From contig NZ_JAATOP010000012.1 of the NCBI RefSeq assembly GCF_011806565.1, positions 1 to 64,000 of the forward strand: 64,000 nt of DNA. The letters run 5' to 3'. The stretch is from Marivivens donghaensis (GTDB lineage: Bacteria > Pseudomonadota > Alphaproteobacteria > Rhodobacterales > Rhodobacteraceae). The translations under genes and the position numbers were made by a program. Each line of letters starts with the position of its first letter. The stretch's first letter is position 1. The notes below the pieces were generated by a model. That model ran no database searches. It had not been told where the DNA came from and was given only the letters and a program-made list of their open reading frames with translations. Shown here in pieces: positions 15,658 to 23,546 of this stretch.

Positions 15658-16559
15658 GTCGTGCTGACGATCCAGCTGGGGCGGATGCCGCTGGCTTCGA
15701 TGAACGGGGTCACGTCTTGGCCGCTGAACAGCCCATGGTCGGTGATCAGGATCGAACCGATGCCCGCCGCAGCGCCGCCCAGAACGTCTGTGTGGAGCGT
15801 GTCGCCGACCATCGCGATGCGGCTGCGGTCGATGCCGTTCAAGCGGGCGAGGGCGGTGCCGAATGCATTGCCGAAGGGCTTTCCATAGAAATCGGGCGTC
15901 ACGCCGGTCTCTGCCGCGATGCGATGCGCGAAGGTGCCGGGTTCAATCGACAGGTCATGTTCGCGCGGCGCGACGAGGTCGGGGTTGGCGACGACCAGCG
16001 GGCGGGGATGGTCCTTGAGCGCGGCAATCAGGCGCTCGGTGTCGGCCTCTTGCCACCGTTCTGACGACAGCAGAATGAACCCGCCCGCTGTGTCATAAAG
16101 TGACGGGTCATCCAGCAACTGCCCCAAGCGGACACCCTCGGGCGCATCGCTGAAATCGTCAGCCTCGGTCGCGGCGGCGGCCCAATTGCCGGCAGGCAGC
16201 GCGGCAAAGGCGACGTCGCGGCTGGAGACGACTTCATCAGCAGTGAAATCAAAGCCCAGACGGTGGTATTTCGCCAGCACCTTTTCGCGGGTGTAGCTGG
16301 CAGCGTTGGTCAGCACGACGAGCCGCTTGCCTTTGGCCCGCAGTTCCGCAATCCGCTCTACCGCGCCTTCGATCGGCGTCTCGCCGCGGTTCAGAACACC
16401 GAAAGCATCGAGGATATAGGCGTCGAAATCATCCACCGTGTCCGACAAATCGCGGCCCGTTTTGGACGCTGCGGGAAAGCTGGCAGAGGGGAAACTGGCG
16501 CGGACGTTTTCGTACTGCGCAAAGGCCTGTTCGGTATTCATAAAACTCGGTCTGGTCAT
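15654..16559 (-). CDS. HAD-superfamily class IIA phosphatase (NagD/TIGR01459-like)
   Basis: A 301-residue protein with HAD motifs. Motif I is YILDAFGVLNRG, motif II VVLTNAASYTREK, the Lys is in GKPFGNAFGTAL, and motif IV is VGDTLHTDVLGGAAAG. Motif I reads DAFG instead of the usual DxDG, so the general-acid Asp is replaced by Phe; the TIGR01459 group commonly has an aromatic residue there. Such enzymes dephosphorylate small sugar or nucleotide phosphates. It follows the second phnE gene after a 39-base gap holding a hairpin, so it may share the transporter transcript and process an imported phosphorylated compound. An ATG at 16541 is an alternative start. Confidence 0.7.
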   Translation of the reverse strand: MTRPSFMNTEQAFAQYENVRASFPSASFPAASKTGRDLSDTVDDFDAYILDAFGVLNRGETPIEGAVERIAELRAKGKRLVVLTNAASYTREKVLAKYHRLGFDFTADEVVSSRDVAFAALPAGNWAAAATEADDFSDAPEGVRLGQLLDDPSLYDTAGGFILLSSERWQEADTERLIAALKDHPRPLVVANPDLVAPREHDLSIEPGTFAHRIAAETGVTPDFYGKPFGNAFGTALARLNGIDRSRIAMVGDTLHTDVLGGAAAGIGSILITDHGLFSGQDVTPFIEASGIRPSWIVSTT

Positions 16560-16563
16560 GGTT

Positions 16564-16594
16564 TCGGCGGGAGAGCAGATAGCCCTCCCGCCGA
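16564..16594 (-). repeat. Intercistronic hairpin between phnE and the HAD gene
   Basis: TCGGCGGGAG (16564-16573) and CTCCCGCCGA (16585-16594) are exact complements around an 11-base loop. No T-run follows on the minus strand, so it is more likely an mRNA stabiliser or partial terminator than a full terminator. Confidence 0.65.
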
Positions 16595-16598
16595 TCCG

Positions 16599-17405
16599 TT
16601 AAAGTATCTTTTTGCGAAGGTAAGACGACACGACTTCGCCCAAGATCACAAGGGCCAGAATGGTCAGCAGCACCATCGACACCTCGGGCCAGTTGAACGT
16701 GTCGATCGCGCCCTGAAGGATCATCCCGATGCCCCCCGCACCCACAAGGCCGAGCACCGTGGATTCGCGCAGGTTGATGTCCCACCGCAGGATCGCCACG
16801 GCAAAGAACGTCGGCATCACTTGCGGCACGATGGCGTAGAGCACGATCTTGAACCGCGAGGCTCCGCAGGCTTCGAGCGCTTCGACGGGCTTGCGGTCGA
16901 TCTCCTCGATCGCTTCGCCGAGCAGTTTGCCCAAGAAGCCGATGGAGCGGAACATGATCGCGACGATACCCGCAACGATACCGGGGCCGAAAATCGCAAC
17001 GAACAGCAGCGCCCAGATGATCGTATTCACCGAGCGCGACGACACGAGGATGAAGCGGCCTACCCAGAGGAAGAACTTGTTCGGGGTGGTGTTCTGCGCG
17101 GCGATATAGGCGACCGGCAGCGATACGACGACCGCGATCAGGGTGGCGAGCGTGGCGATGTTCACCGTTTGCCAGATCGCTTCGAGGATCGACGGCAGGT
17201 TCTGCGGATCGGGCGGCATCATGCGGCCAAAGAGGTCGCCCATCTGCGACGGCGCATCCCAGACCCACGCCCAGATGACGTCGATCGAGCTGAGCGCCCA
17301 AGCAACGATCAGCGCGGTGAGGGCGAAGCCTCCGTACCGGATTAGGCGCTGTTTTGGGGTGAAGCGGGACCACTGGTCCAGTTGGCTATGAACTGAGGTA
17401 TTCAT
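16599..17405 (-). CDS. phnE: Phosphonate-type ABC transporter permease
   Basis: This 268-residue PhnE-like inner-membrane protein has about six TM segments. Its cytoplasmic EAA-type loop VEALEACGASRFKIVLYAIVPQ, which docks on the PhnC ATPase, is the clear family mark. It follows the other phnE with a one-base overlap (TAATG), so the two permeases probably form a heterodimer. Substrates of this family include phosphonates, phosphite and phosphate esters. No C-P lyase or phosphonatase gene lies nearby, so the substrate is open. Confidence 0.85.
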   Translation of the reverse strand: MNTSVHSQLDQWSRFTPKQRLIRYGGFALTALIVAWALSSIDVIWAWVWDAPSQMGDLFGRMMPPDPQNLPSILEAIWQTVNIATLATLIAVVVSLPVAYIAAQNTTPNKFFLWVGRFILVSSRSVNTIIWALLFVAIFGPGIVAGIVAIMFRSIGFLGKLLGEAIEEIDRKPVEALEACGASRFKIVLYAIVPQVMPTFFAVAILRWDINLRESTVLGLVGAGGIGMILQGAIDTFNWPEVSMVLLTILALVILGEVVSSYLRKKIL

Positions 17406-18199
17406 TATGCGATCCGCTTTCTGACAACGCCGCTGACGGCTTCGGAGATGAGGATGACGCCGACGATGACGATGGTGATGGCCAGCGCGAAATCATAGTC
17501 GTAGCGGCCAAAGGCATTCGCCAGCGTCGCGCCGATCCCGCCCGCACCGACGATGCCGACCACGGCAGAGGCGCGCAGGTTACTGTCGAGCTGATAGATG
17601 CCCAGACCGACGAGGCGCGGCATGATCTGCGGGATGATTGCGTAAACCAGCGTCGGAATGAAGGCAGCACCGGCCGCACGCATCGCCTCGACCTGACCGA
17701 AGTCGATCTCCTCGATCCGTTCGGCCAGTAGCTTGGCGACGAAACCGACCGAATAGACGACCAGCGTCAGTGCACCCGCGAAGGGGCCGAAGCCGACGGC
17801 TTTGACGAAGATGATTGCGACGATCACGGGGTGGAAACTACGGGCGATGATGATGATCGCGCGGCCGAGGATATAGACCGGCTTCACCGCGATATTGCTC
17901 GCCGCCATGAACGCCAGCGGCACGGACAGCGCGATGCCGCCGACGGTGGCGAGGATGGCGATCTTCAGGCTCTCCATGAAGCCGTCGAACAGCAGCCCTG
18001 CACGGTCGAAGTTCGGCGGAAACGCACCGCTGAAAATGCGCTGCGCACGGGTCATGCCGTCCGAAACGCGGTCCCAGTCAATAGGCAGCGTGGCGAGGGT
18101 GAAGACCACGTAAACCGCCGTCACGATATAGAGGCCGTACCGCAAAACAGGGTTCGCGATGAACGGCGGCTTGCGCCAAGTGTCGGGCTGCGTGCTCAT
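17405..18199 (-). CDS. phnE: Phosphonate-type ABC transporter permease
   Basis: The 264-residue permease has a first TM near residues 17-36 and a PhnE loop, QVEAMRAAGAAFIPTLVYAI followed by IPQIMPRL. The periplasmic segment after TM1 (FSGAFPPNFDRAG) is typical of PhnE. The start overlaps the phnC stop by four bases (ATGA). With the adjacent paralogue it forms the membrane channel of the importer. The two PhnE copies differ throughout, so they are not a recent duplication. Confidence 0.85.
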   Translation of the reverse strand: MSTQPDTWRKPPFIANPVLRYGLYIVTAVYVVFTLATLPIDWDRVSDGMTRAQRIFSGAFPPNFDRAGLLFDGFMESLKIAILATVGGIALSVPLAFMAASNIAVKPVYILGRAIIIIARSFHPVIVAIIFVKAVGFGPFAGALTLVVYSVGFVAKLLAERIEEIDFGQVEAMRAAGAAFIPTLVYAIIPQIMPRLVGLGIYQLDSNLRASAVVGIVGAGGIGATLANAFGRYDYDFALAITIVIVGVILISEAVSGVVRKRIA

Positions 18200-18969
18200 G
18201 CGGCGGCTCCGACGGCGGCGCGGTCCTGTGCGGGGACGCCGGCGTAGATTTCGTCCATCTCGGTCTTGGTGAGCTGCGCGGGCTTGTCATCGAAAATGAT
18301 GCGGCCATAGCGCATCCCGACGATGCGGTCGGAGTATTCCTTGGCCTCGGTCACGTTGTGGATGTTGATGATGACGGGCAGTTTCAGTTCGCTCGCCAGA
18401 TCGCGCAGCAGCGACATGATTTGTTCGGAAGTCTTGGGGTCGAGCGACGCGGTCGGCTCGTCGGCCAGCAGGATCTCGGGGCGCTGCATCAGCGCACGCA
18501 CCACGCCGACACGCTGGCGTTCACCGCCCGACAGCTCGTCCGCACGCTTGTCCGCGTAGTGGGCGATGCCGACACGCTCCATCAGTTCGTAAGCGCGGCG
18601 GATGTCGTCCTTGGGGTAGCGGCGGGTCAGCGCGGGCCAGGGCGGAATGTAGCCCAGACGGCCCGACTGGACGTTTTCCATCACGGTCAGACGGTCGATA
18701 AGGTTAAAGCCCTGAAACACCATGCCGATACGGCGGCGGGCAGCGCGCAATTCGCTGCGTTTCAGGGTCGTGAATTCGGTCCCGTTGAGATTGATCGACC
18801 CCGAAGTCGGCTCGACCAGACGGTTGATGCAGCGCAGCAGGGTGCTTTTGCCAGCGCCCGACGATCCGATGACCGAGGTGATCTGGTCGCCCTCTACGGT
18901 CAGGTCCAGCCCTTTCAGAACGGGGTCGCCCGATCCGTAACGCTTTGTCAAATTGGTGATTTTTAGCAT
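18196..18969 (-). CDS. phnC: Phosphonate-type ABC transporter ATP-binding protein
   Basis: This 257-residue ATPase has Walker A IGSSGAGKSTLLRCI, a Q-loop in IGMVFQGFNLIDRLTV, signature LSGGERQRVGVVRAL and Walker B ILLADEPTASLDPK. RLGYIPPWPALTRRYPKDD between the Q-loop and the signature is characteristic of PhnC. It powers uptake through the two PhnE subunits. The gap to the upstream phnD gene holds two hairpins, which fits lower expression of the membrane complex than of the binding protein. Confidence 0.9.
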   Translation of the reverse strand: MLKITNLTKRYGSGDPVLKGLDLTVEGDQITSVIGSSGAGKSTLLRCINRLVEPTSGSINLNGTEFTTLKRSELRAARRRIGMVFQGFNLIDRLTVMENVQSGRLGYIPPWPALTRRYPKDDIRRAYELMERVGIAHYADKRADELSGGERQRVGVVRALMQRPEILLADEPTASLDPKTSEQIMSLLRDLASELKLPVIINIHNVTEAKEYSDRIVGMRYGRIIFDDKPAQLTKTEMDEIYAGVPAQDRAAVGAAA

Positions 18970-19001
18970 GAGTGCCTCTGGGACATAGCACGGCCATGCC
19001 C

Positions 19002-19074
19002 CTGCCGAATGTGCGTCCGGCAGAAACGTGGAGAAGCCGTGAAGCTGTCCGGTCGGCGAAATGACCGACCGGAC
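19002..19074 (-). repeat. Two hairpins between phnD and phnC
   Basis: GTCCGGTCGG (19047-19056) pairs exactly with CCGACCGGAC (19065-19074) around an 8-base loop. A second hairpin pairs CTGCCG (19002-19007) with CGGCAG (19018-19023). They lie between the binding-protein gene and the ATPase gene. The first begins 18 bases after the phnD stop codon. No T-run follows, so transcript processing or stabilisation is more likely than full termination. Confidence 0.65.
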
Positions 19075-19092
19075 GCCGATGGTGGGAGAAAC

Positions 19093-20073
19093 TTAGTTTC
19101 CTGCGAGGCCCTGCGGCGTGTACTCGACGCCGTTGGACGCTTGGATCTGACGGATAACCGCCCACTGATCCTTGTAGGTGATCGGGATGAACTTGCTCAC
19201 GCCTTCGAATTCGTCGCCAAGCGCGGTGCCTGCGAAATCAAAGGTGAAGAAGGCTTCCTTGATCTTCTCGGCCAGCTCGGGGTCGAGGTTATGCGCGAGG
19301 TTGAACGAGGTGGTCGGGAACGGATCGCTCTCCCAGATCATGCGGACGTCCGCCGGATCATAGAGGCCGCGTTCCGCCATGCGGTCGACGACTTCGGACG
19401 CAACCGGAGCCGCATCGTAGTCGCCCGCGACAACGCCCAGCATCGACTGGTCGTGCGAGCCCGAATAGATCACTTCGTAGTCCTCGTCCGGCACAACGCC
19501 GAGATCGGGGAACAGTGCGCGCGGTGCCTGATTGCCCGAGTTCGAAGTGGGCGAGGTGTGCGCCACGCGGCGACCAGCGAGGTCGGCGACCTCTTCGATG
19601 TCGCTGTCCGATTGGGTGAAGACTTGCAGCTTGTAGCCGAACTGGCCGTCCTCTGCGCCCATGATCGCGAAGGGCACCGCACCGGCGAGGTTCACCGCGA
19701 ACGGGGTCGGACCGGTCGAGAAGCCCGCAACGTGCAGACGGCCCGAACGCATGGCCTCGACCTCGGCAGAGTTCGACTGGACCGCAAAGAACTGTACGTC
19801 CTTGCCGGTGGTTTCCGACAGGTGCTCGATGAACGGCTCCCAGATGTCGGCGTAAACGGCCGGATCTTCGACGGGGGTGTAGGCGAATACGAGCGTGTCG
19901 GGATCGCTCAGCTGCGCCGGATCGGTCGGCGTGTCGGCCACAAGGTCGCCGTTCGCGTCGCAATAAAGCGTGTCTAATGCACCCTGATTGGCACAATCCT
20001 GTGCCGAAGCTGCGAATGCGCTGATGCTGAGTGCGCCCAGTGCCGTCGCGGCACGGGTGATGAATTTGGTCAT
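19093..20073 (-). CDS. phnD: Phosphonate-type ABC transporter periplasmic binding protein
   Basis: The ATG at 20073 is preceded by GGGAGGAAAT, so I use it rather than the ATG at 20142. About 326 residues with a signal peptide (MTKFITRAATALGALSISAFAASAQ). LVFAYTPVEDPAVYADIWEP and MRSGRLHVAGFSTGPTPFAV, plus SGSHDQSMLGVVAGDYDAA, match the PhnD/PtxB family, which binds phosphonates or phosphite in the periplasm. It is the first gene of the phnDCEE operon and lies divergent from a two-component system. Which phosphorus compound it binds is not readable from sequence. Confidence 0.88.
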   Translation of the reverse strand: MTKFITRAATALGALSISAFAASAQDCANQGALDTLYCDANGDLVADTPTDPAQLSDPDTLVFAYTPVEDPAVYADIWEPFIEHLSETTGKDVQFFAVQSNSAEVEAMRSGRLHVAGFSTGPTPFAVNLAGAVPFAIMGAEDGQFGYKLQVFTQSDSDIEEVADLAGRRVAHTSPTSNSGNQAPRALFPDLGVVPDEDYEVIYSGSHDQSMLGVVAGDYDAAPVASEVVDRMAERGLYDPADVRMIWESDPFPTTSFNLAHNLDPELAEKIKEAFFTFDFAGTALGDEFEGVSKFIPITYKDQWAVIRQIQASNGVEYTPQGLAGN

Positions 20074-20331
20074 ATAATTTCCTCCCTTGGACGCGGCGAC
20101 CCGATCTTGTTCCTCGTGGGCCACCTGCGTTGGTAGGGCCACGATAAAAGCGCCCCGATCCCGATGGCGAGGCGTAGTGTGTTAACGAAAACCGCTCCAG
20201 ACTGCCTTCGGGTTAACAATGTTACAAACAGGTTTGCTCTGCTTAAACTGGCCGGAAATCTGCGCTATCAACTCTGACCGGCCTCCATTCAGGCCGGACA
20301 TAAGCCAAGCACGTAGCAGGAGGAGAGTTGC
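20074..20331. promoter_or_regulatory. Divergent promoter region of phnD and the two-component system
   Basis: The 258-base gap holds both promoters. It contains two exact GTTAAC copies (20181-20186 and 20212-20217, 31 bases apart) and a small dyad, CAAAC-AG-GTTTG (20225-20236). AGGAGGAGA just before 20332 is the ribosome site of the response regulator. Whether the repeats are regulator sites is unknown, and I see no good Pho box. Confidence 0.4.
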
Positions 20332-21051
20332 ATGCAGGCCGGCAAGGGAGAGCCGACAATCGCCATCGTCGACGACGATCCGCACGTCCGTGAAACGCTG
20401 TCCGCGCTCATGGTCGAAAGCGGGTTCGGCGTCGTGACATGTGCCGACATTCCGAGCTTTCACGCGCTTGGCGACCCGCCGCCCGTGGACCTTGTGGTGA
20501 TAGATTTGCGGCTGAGTGGCGAGTCCGGTCTGACGCTCGCGATGCACATCCGCGAACGCTACGAAATCCCGATTGTCATGCTGACGGGCGTTGGCAACGA
20601 AATCGACCGTATTATCGGACTGGAAACCAGTGCGGACGATTACCTGATCAAACCTTTCAATCCGCGCGAGCTTGTCGCCCGCATCCGTGCCGTCCTGCGC
20701 CGCTACGGACACAGCAGCGCCAAGCCCGCGACGAACGGTCAGACGATTGCCTTCGGCGCGAAGAAACTGGACCTCGAAAGCCGGCGGCTACTGGATGGTG
20801 AGAACGAGGAAATCCCGCTGACCAACGCCGAGTATCGTCTGCTCGAGTTCTTTGCCAAGAACCCCGAGCGGGTCATCACGCGGCCCGAACTGCTCGAAGA
20901 ACTTGGCTCGGATATGGAGCGCTACGTGGACCGCACCATCGACGTTCTGATCCTGCGCCTGCGCCGCAAAATCGAGCCTGTTCCGTCCAAACCCGTGCAT
21001 CTGCAAACCCGCCGGACCCGCGGCTACGTGTTCCAACTGTCGCCGGGTTGA
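20332..21051 (+). CDS. OmpR-family response regulator
   Basis: A 239-residue protein with a receiver domain and an OmpR-type winged helix. The acidic cluster IVDDDPHV, phosphoacceptor Asp58 in LVVIDLRLSGES, and the Lys in DDYLIKPFNPRELVARI are all present. The DNA-binding part has EEIPLTNAEYRLLEFFAKNP and VDRTIDVLILRLRRKIE. It resembles TorR-type regulators. The kinase gene follows with the stop at 21049-21051 and the ATG at 21054. Its target may be the divergent phnDCEE operon, judged only from position. Confidence 0.9.
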   Translation: MQAGKGEPTIAIVDDDPHVRETLSALMVESGFGVVTCADIPSFHALGDPPPVDLVVIDLRLSGESGLTLAMHIRERYEIPIVMLTGVGNEIDRIIGLETSADDYLIKPFNPRELVARIRAVLRRYGHSSAKPATNGQTIAFGAKKLDLESRRLLDGENEEIPLTNAEYRLLEFFAKNPERVITRPELLEELGSDMERYVDRTIDVLILRLRRKIEPVPSKPVHLQTRRTRGYVFQLSPG

Positions 21052-21053
21052 CG

Positions 21054-23513
21054 ATGGATTTCATCCGCAACCTCAGTGTCCGTTTCCGCCTGTCAGCCGC
21101 CATCGCGGTGCTGTTCACGCTCATGCTGCTGGTCAGTCTGATCGGGATGCGCGTGCTGAACCGGACCGAATTGTGGATGAACGTGCTCCATCAGGACACG
21201 CTGACAGAGGTCTCCGCCGCGCTGACGCTTTCGCAGGAATCCTCCGATCTCGCGACCTCCGCGCCGTTCCTTTTCGCTCTGTTTGCCCCGTTCCAGCTTG
21301 AAAAAGAGGCGCAGAGCATCCGCGAGAACCTCCAGCGGATCGAAGAGCAATCGGTCGGTGATCCCGAACTGGAATTCCCAATTGCGCGGCTGCGGCTGGC
21401 GATTGATGATCTGACGAACGCGCTGCTACCCCAGACCGAACGCAAGGCCGCACTGGAAGCGATCGACCGCGAGATGGTACGCCTCAACAACCGCGTGCGC
21501 AGGCTGGCCAATGACGACACGCTGCCGCTGGAGGATCGCCAGCAATGGGCCGACCTGCAACAGCTCGCGATCAACGCGCTGGGGGCCGCACGTGCCGATG
21601 CGCTGATCGAACTGGGCGACTTCAGCCGTCTTTTTACCCAGCGACGCGCACAGATTGGCGACCTGTCGCCCGACCAACAGACAACGCTGGCCGAGCTGGA
21701 CGACGCCATGCAGCGCGGTGGCGGGCTTTTTGTGCTGAAATACAATGATCTGGCGGCGCATCTTGATGCGGAAAACGCGCTATTCCGCATCCGTCAGGAA
21801 ACCAGCCGCATCAGCACCTACGCCGAAACCAAGGTCACTTCCGCTCAGGAACGCCTCAGCCAAGCGCGGATGGACACGTCTCGGAACCTCGAACTGGCGA
21901 AGAAATCGTTCTTCGCCTTCATCCTCGCCAGTCTTCTGGTCGCCGTGAGCTCCGCCATCTACGTCTCCCGCTATGTCGCGAGGAACATTCAGGAAATCGC
22001 TGGCAAGATGCGCGAGCTTGCCGCCGGAAACCTGCGGGCGGACCTGCCGAACAAGGTGAACTCCGACGACGAGATCGGGCAGCTTTATGCGGCGTTCGAT
22101 GTGTTCCGCGAAAACGCCCGCAATCTGGACCGGCGCACGGGACAGATCAGGCACCAGAACGCGCTCTTTTCCCGTGTTTTCAACAACATCAGGGACGGTG
22201 TTGCCGTGGCCTCGGCGAACGGACTGATCGAGGCGGAGAACGCCAATCTGCGCAAACTCCTTCGCCTGCCGCCTGACACCACGAGCGGCCCCAACCAGAT
22301 GGAAGAACTGATTGCGCGGTCCCGTTTCTCCCGCCAACCCACCGCCCGCGAGGTGGATTTCGAAGAATACGCCGACCCCGACGGCAACATTGTCGAGATG
22401 CGGCAATCGCCCCTGCCGAGCGGCGGCACCGTCTGGCTGGTGTCCGAAACGACCGAGCGCAAAAAGGTCGAAGCGCGGCTCGAAGAAATCCGCCGAGTCG
22501 AGGCGCTCGGTAAGGTGTCGGGCGAGATCGCACATGACTTCGGCAACATCTTGTCGAGCATTTCCGGCAACCTGCACCTGATGGAAAAAGCCGACGCCGA
22601 CCGAGCCCGCGCCCTGCGCCAGCGGATCGGGTCTGCGCTGGATCTCGGCGTTTCACTGACCGAACGGCTGCTCGCTTTTGCCCGCAAACAGCACCTCGCG
22701 CCACAGGTGACGGACATCGGCGAACTGGTCGAAGGCATGGCCGATCTGCTGGAAATCGCCGTCCCGAGCACGGTGGAGATCGCGATAACCGTCCCCGAGG
22801 CACCATCGCTCAGCCTCATCGATCCGGGGCAGCTCGAAAGCGCGATCCTGAACCTTTGTGTCAACGCGGGGCAGGCGATTGACGGGGCGGGGCGGATCGA
22901 GATCACCGTTGCGGCGGGCGATGGCACGACCGTGACCATCGCGGATAACGGGCGCGGAATGACGCCGGAAACGCTCCGCCAAGCGACCGAGCCGTTCTAT
23001 ACGGCGCGCGCTGACGGGCAAGGGACGGGCCTCGGGCTGTCGATGGTGGACGGGTTCGTGCACCAGTCGGGCGGCGATATGACGATCACCTCGGACACGA
23101 GCGCCGCCGCGCATGGCACCGTCATCACGATGACCTTCCCGCCGGTCGAGGCGGTCGCCGGACCACAGCCCATGACCACCGGCACCGCGCTCGTCATCGA
23201 CGATGACCCTGCCTATCTGGCGTCCGTCGCGCAGAGCGCCGAGAAGGCGGGCTACACCGTGCGCCGCGCGCAGACTTTTGCCGAAGGGCTCGCGATGCTG
23301 GACGCCGAAGATTTTGCGCTCGTTATCAGTGACTTGAACCTCGATAGCGGGAATTCAGGGTGGGATATCCTCAGCGCCGCGCAGGCCCGAAACCCAGAAA
23401 GCCGCCTCATCATCATGTCCACCCGCGAAATCCGAGCAGGCGCGAACGGGCTACAGGCCGCGACGTTCAAGAAACCGTTTGCCGATGCCGACCTGCGGCG
23501 CGTCTTGATGTGA
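21054..23513 (+). CDS. Hybrid sensor histidine kinase (TorS-like layout)
   Basis: An 819-residue membrane kinase. TM1 is near residues 12-30. A long helical periplasmic region with coiled-coil character follows, then TM2 near 282-302 and a HAMP domain (IQEIAGKMRELAAGNLRADL, then DDEIGQLYAAF). A PAS-like domain lies at about 370-470. The HisKA box is GEIAHDFGNILSSISGNL with phosphorylated His near 493. The HATPase has DNGRGMTPETL and GTGLGLSMVDGF, and a C-terminal receiver carries VIDDDPAYL and Asp in VISDLNLDSG near 759. The HDFxN box is typical of kinases with their own receiver. No Hpt domain is visible, so how phosphate reaches the regulator is unclear. The ligand is unknown. Confidence 0.88.
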   Translation: MDFIRNLSVRFRLSAAIAVLFTLMLLVSLIGMRVLNRTELWMNVLHQDTLTEVSAALTLSQESSDLATSAPFLFALFAPFQLEKEAQSIRENLQRIEEQSVGDPELEFPIARLRLAIDDLTNALLPQTERKAALEAIDREMVRLNNRVRRLANDDTLPLEDRQQWADLQQLAINALGAARADALIELGDFSRLFTQRRAQIGDLSPDQQTTLAELDDAMQRGGGLFVLKYNDLAAHLDAENALFRIRQETSRISTYAETKVTSAQERLSQARMDTSRNLELAKKSFFAFILASLLVAVSSAIYVSRYVARNIQEIAGKMRELAAGNLRADLPNKVNSDDEIGQLYAAFDVFRENARNLDRRTGQIRHQNALFSRVFNNIRDGVAVASANGLIEAENANLRKLLRLPPDTTSGPNQMEELIARSRFSRQPTAREVDFEEYADPDGNIVEMRQSPLPSGGTVWLVSETTERKKVEARLEEIRRVEALGKVSGEIAHDFGNILSSISGNLHLMEKADADRARALRQRIGSALDLGVSLTERLLAFARKQHLAPQVTDIGELVEGMADLLEIAVPSTVEIAITVPEAPSLSLIDPGQLESAILNLCVNAGQAIDGAGRIEITVAAGDGTTVTIADNGRGMTPETLRQATEPFYTARADGQGTGLGLSMVDGFVHQSGGDMTITSDTSAAAHGTVITMTFPPVEAVAGPQPMTTGTALVIDDDPAYLASVAQSAEKAGYTVRRAQTFAEGLAMLDAEDFALVISDLNLDSGNSGWDILSAAQARNPESRLIIMSTREIRAGANGLQAATFKKPFADADLRRVLM

Positions 23514-23514
23514 A

Positions 23515-23542
23515 AAAGGCCGGAGCGTGAACTCCGGCCTTT
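23515..23542. terminator. Bidirectional rho-independent terminator
   Basis: AAAGGCCGGAG (23515-23525) and CTCCGGCCTTT (23532-23542) are perfect complements around a 6-base loop, giving A- and T-rich ends in both directions. It sits exactly between the convergent histidine kinase and peptide-type ATPase genes, so it can terminate both. Confidence 0.85.
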
Positions 23543-23546
23543 CCAT

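Noticed and set aside
20074-20331. Possible Pho box upstream of phnD
   Set aside because: The best minus-strand match, CTGTTTGTAACATTGTTA, agrees with the consensus at only about half of the positions.
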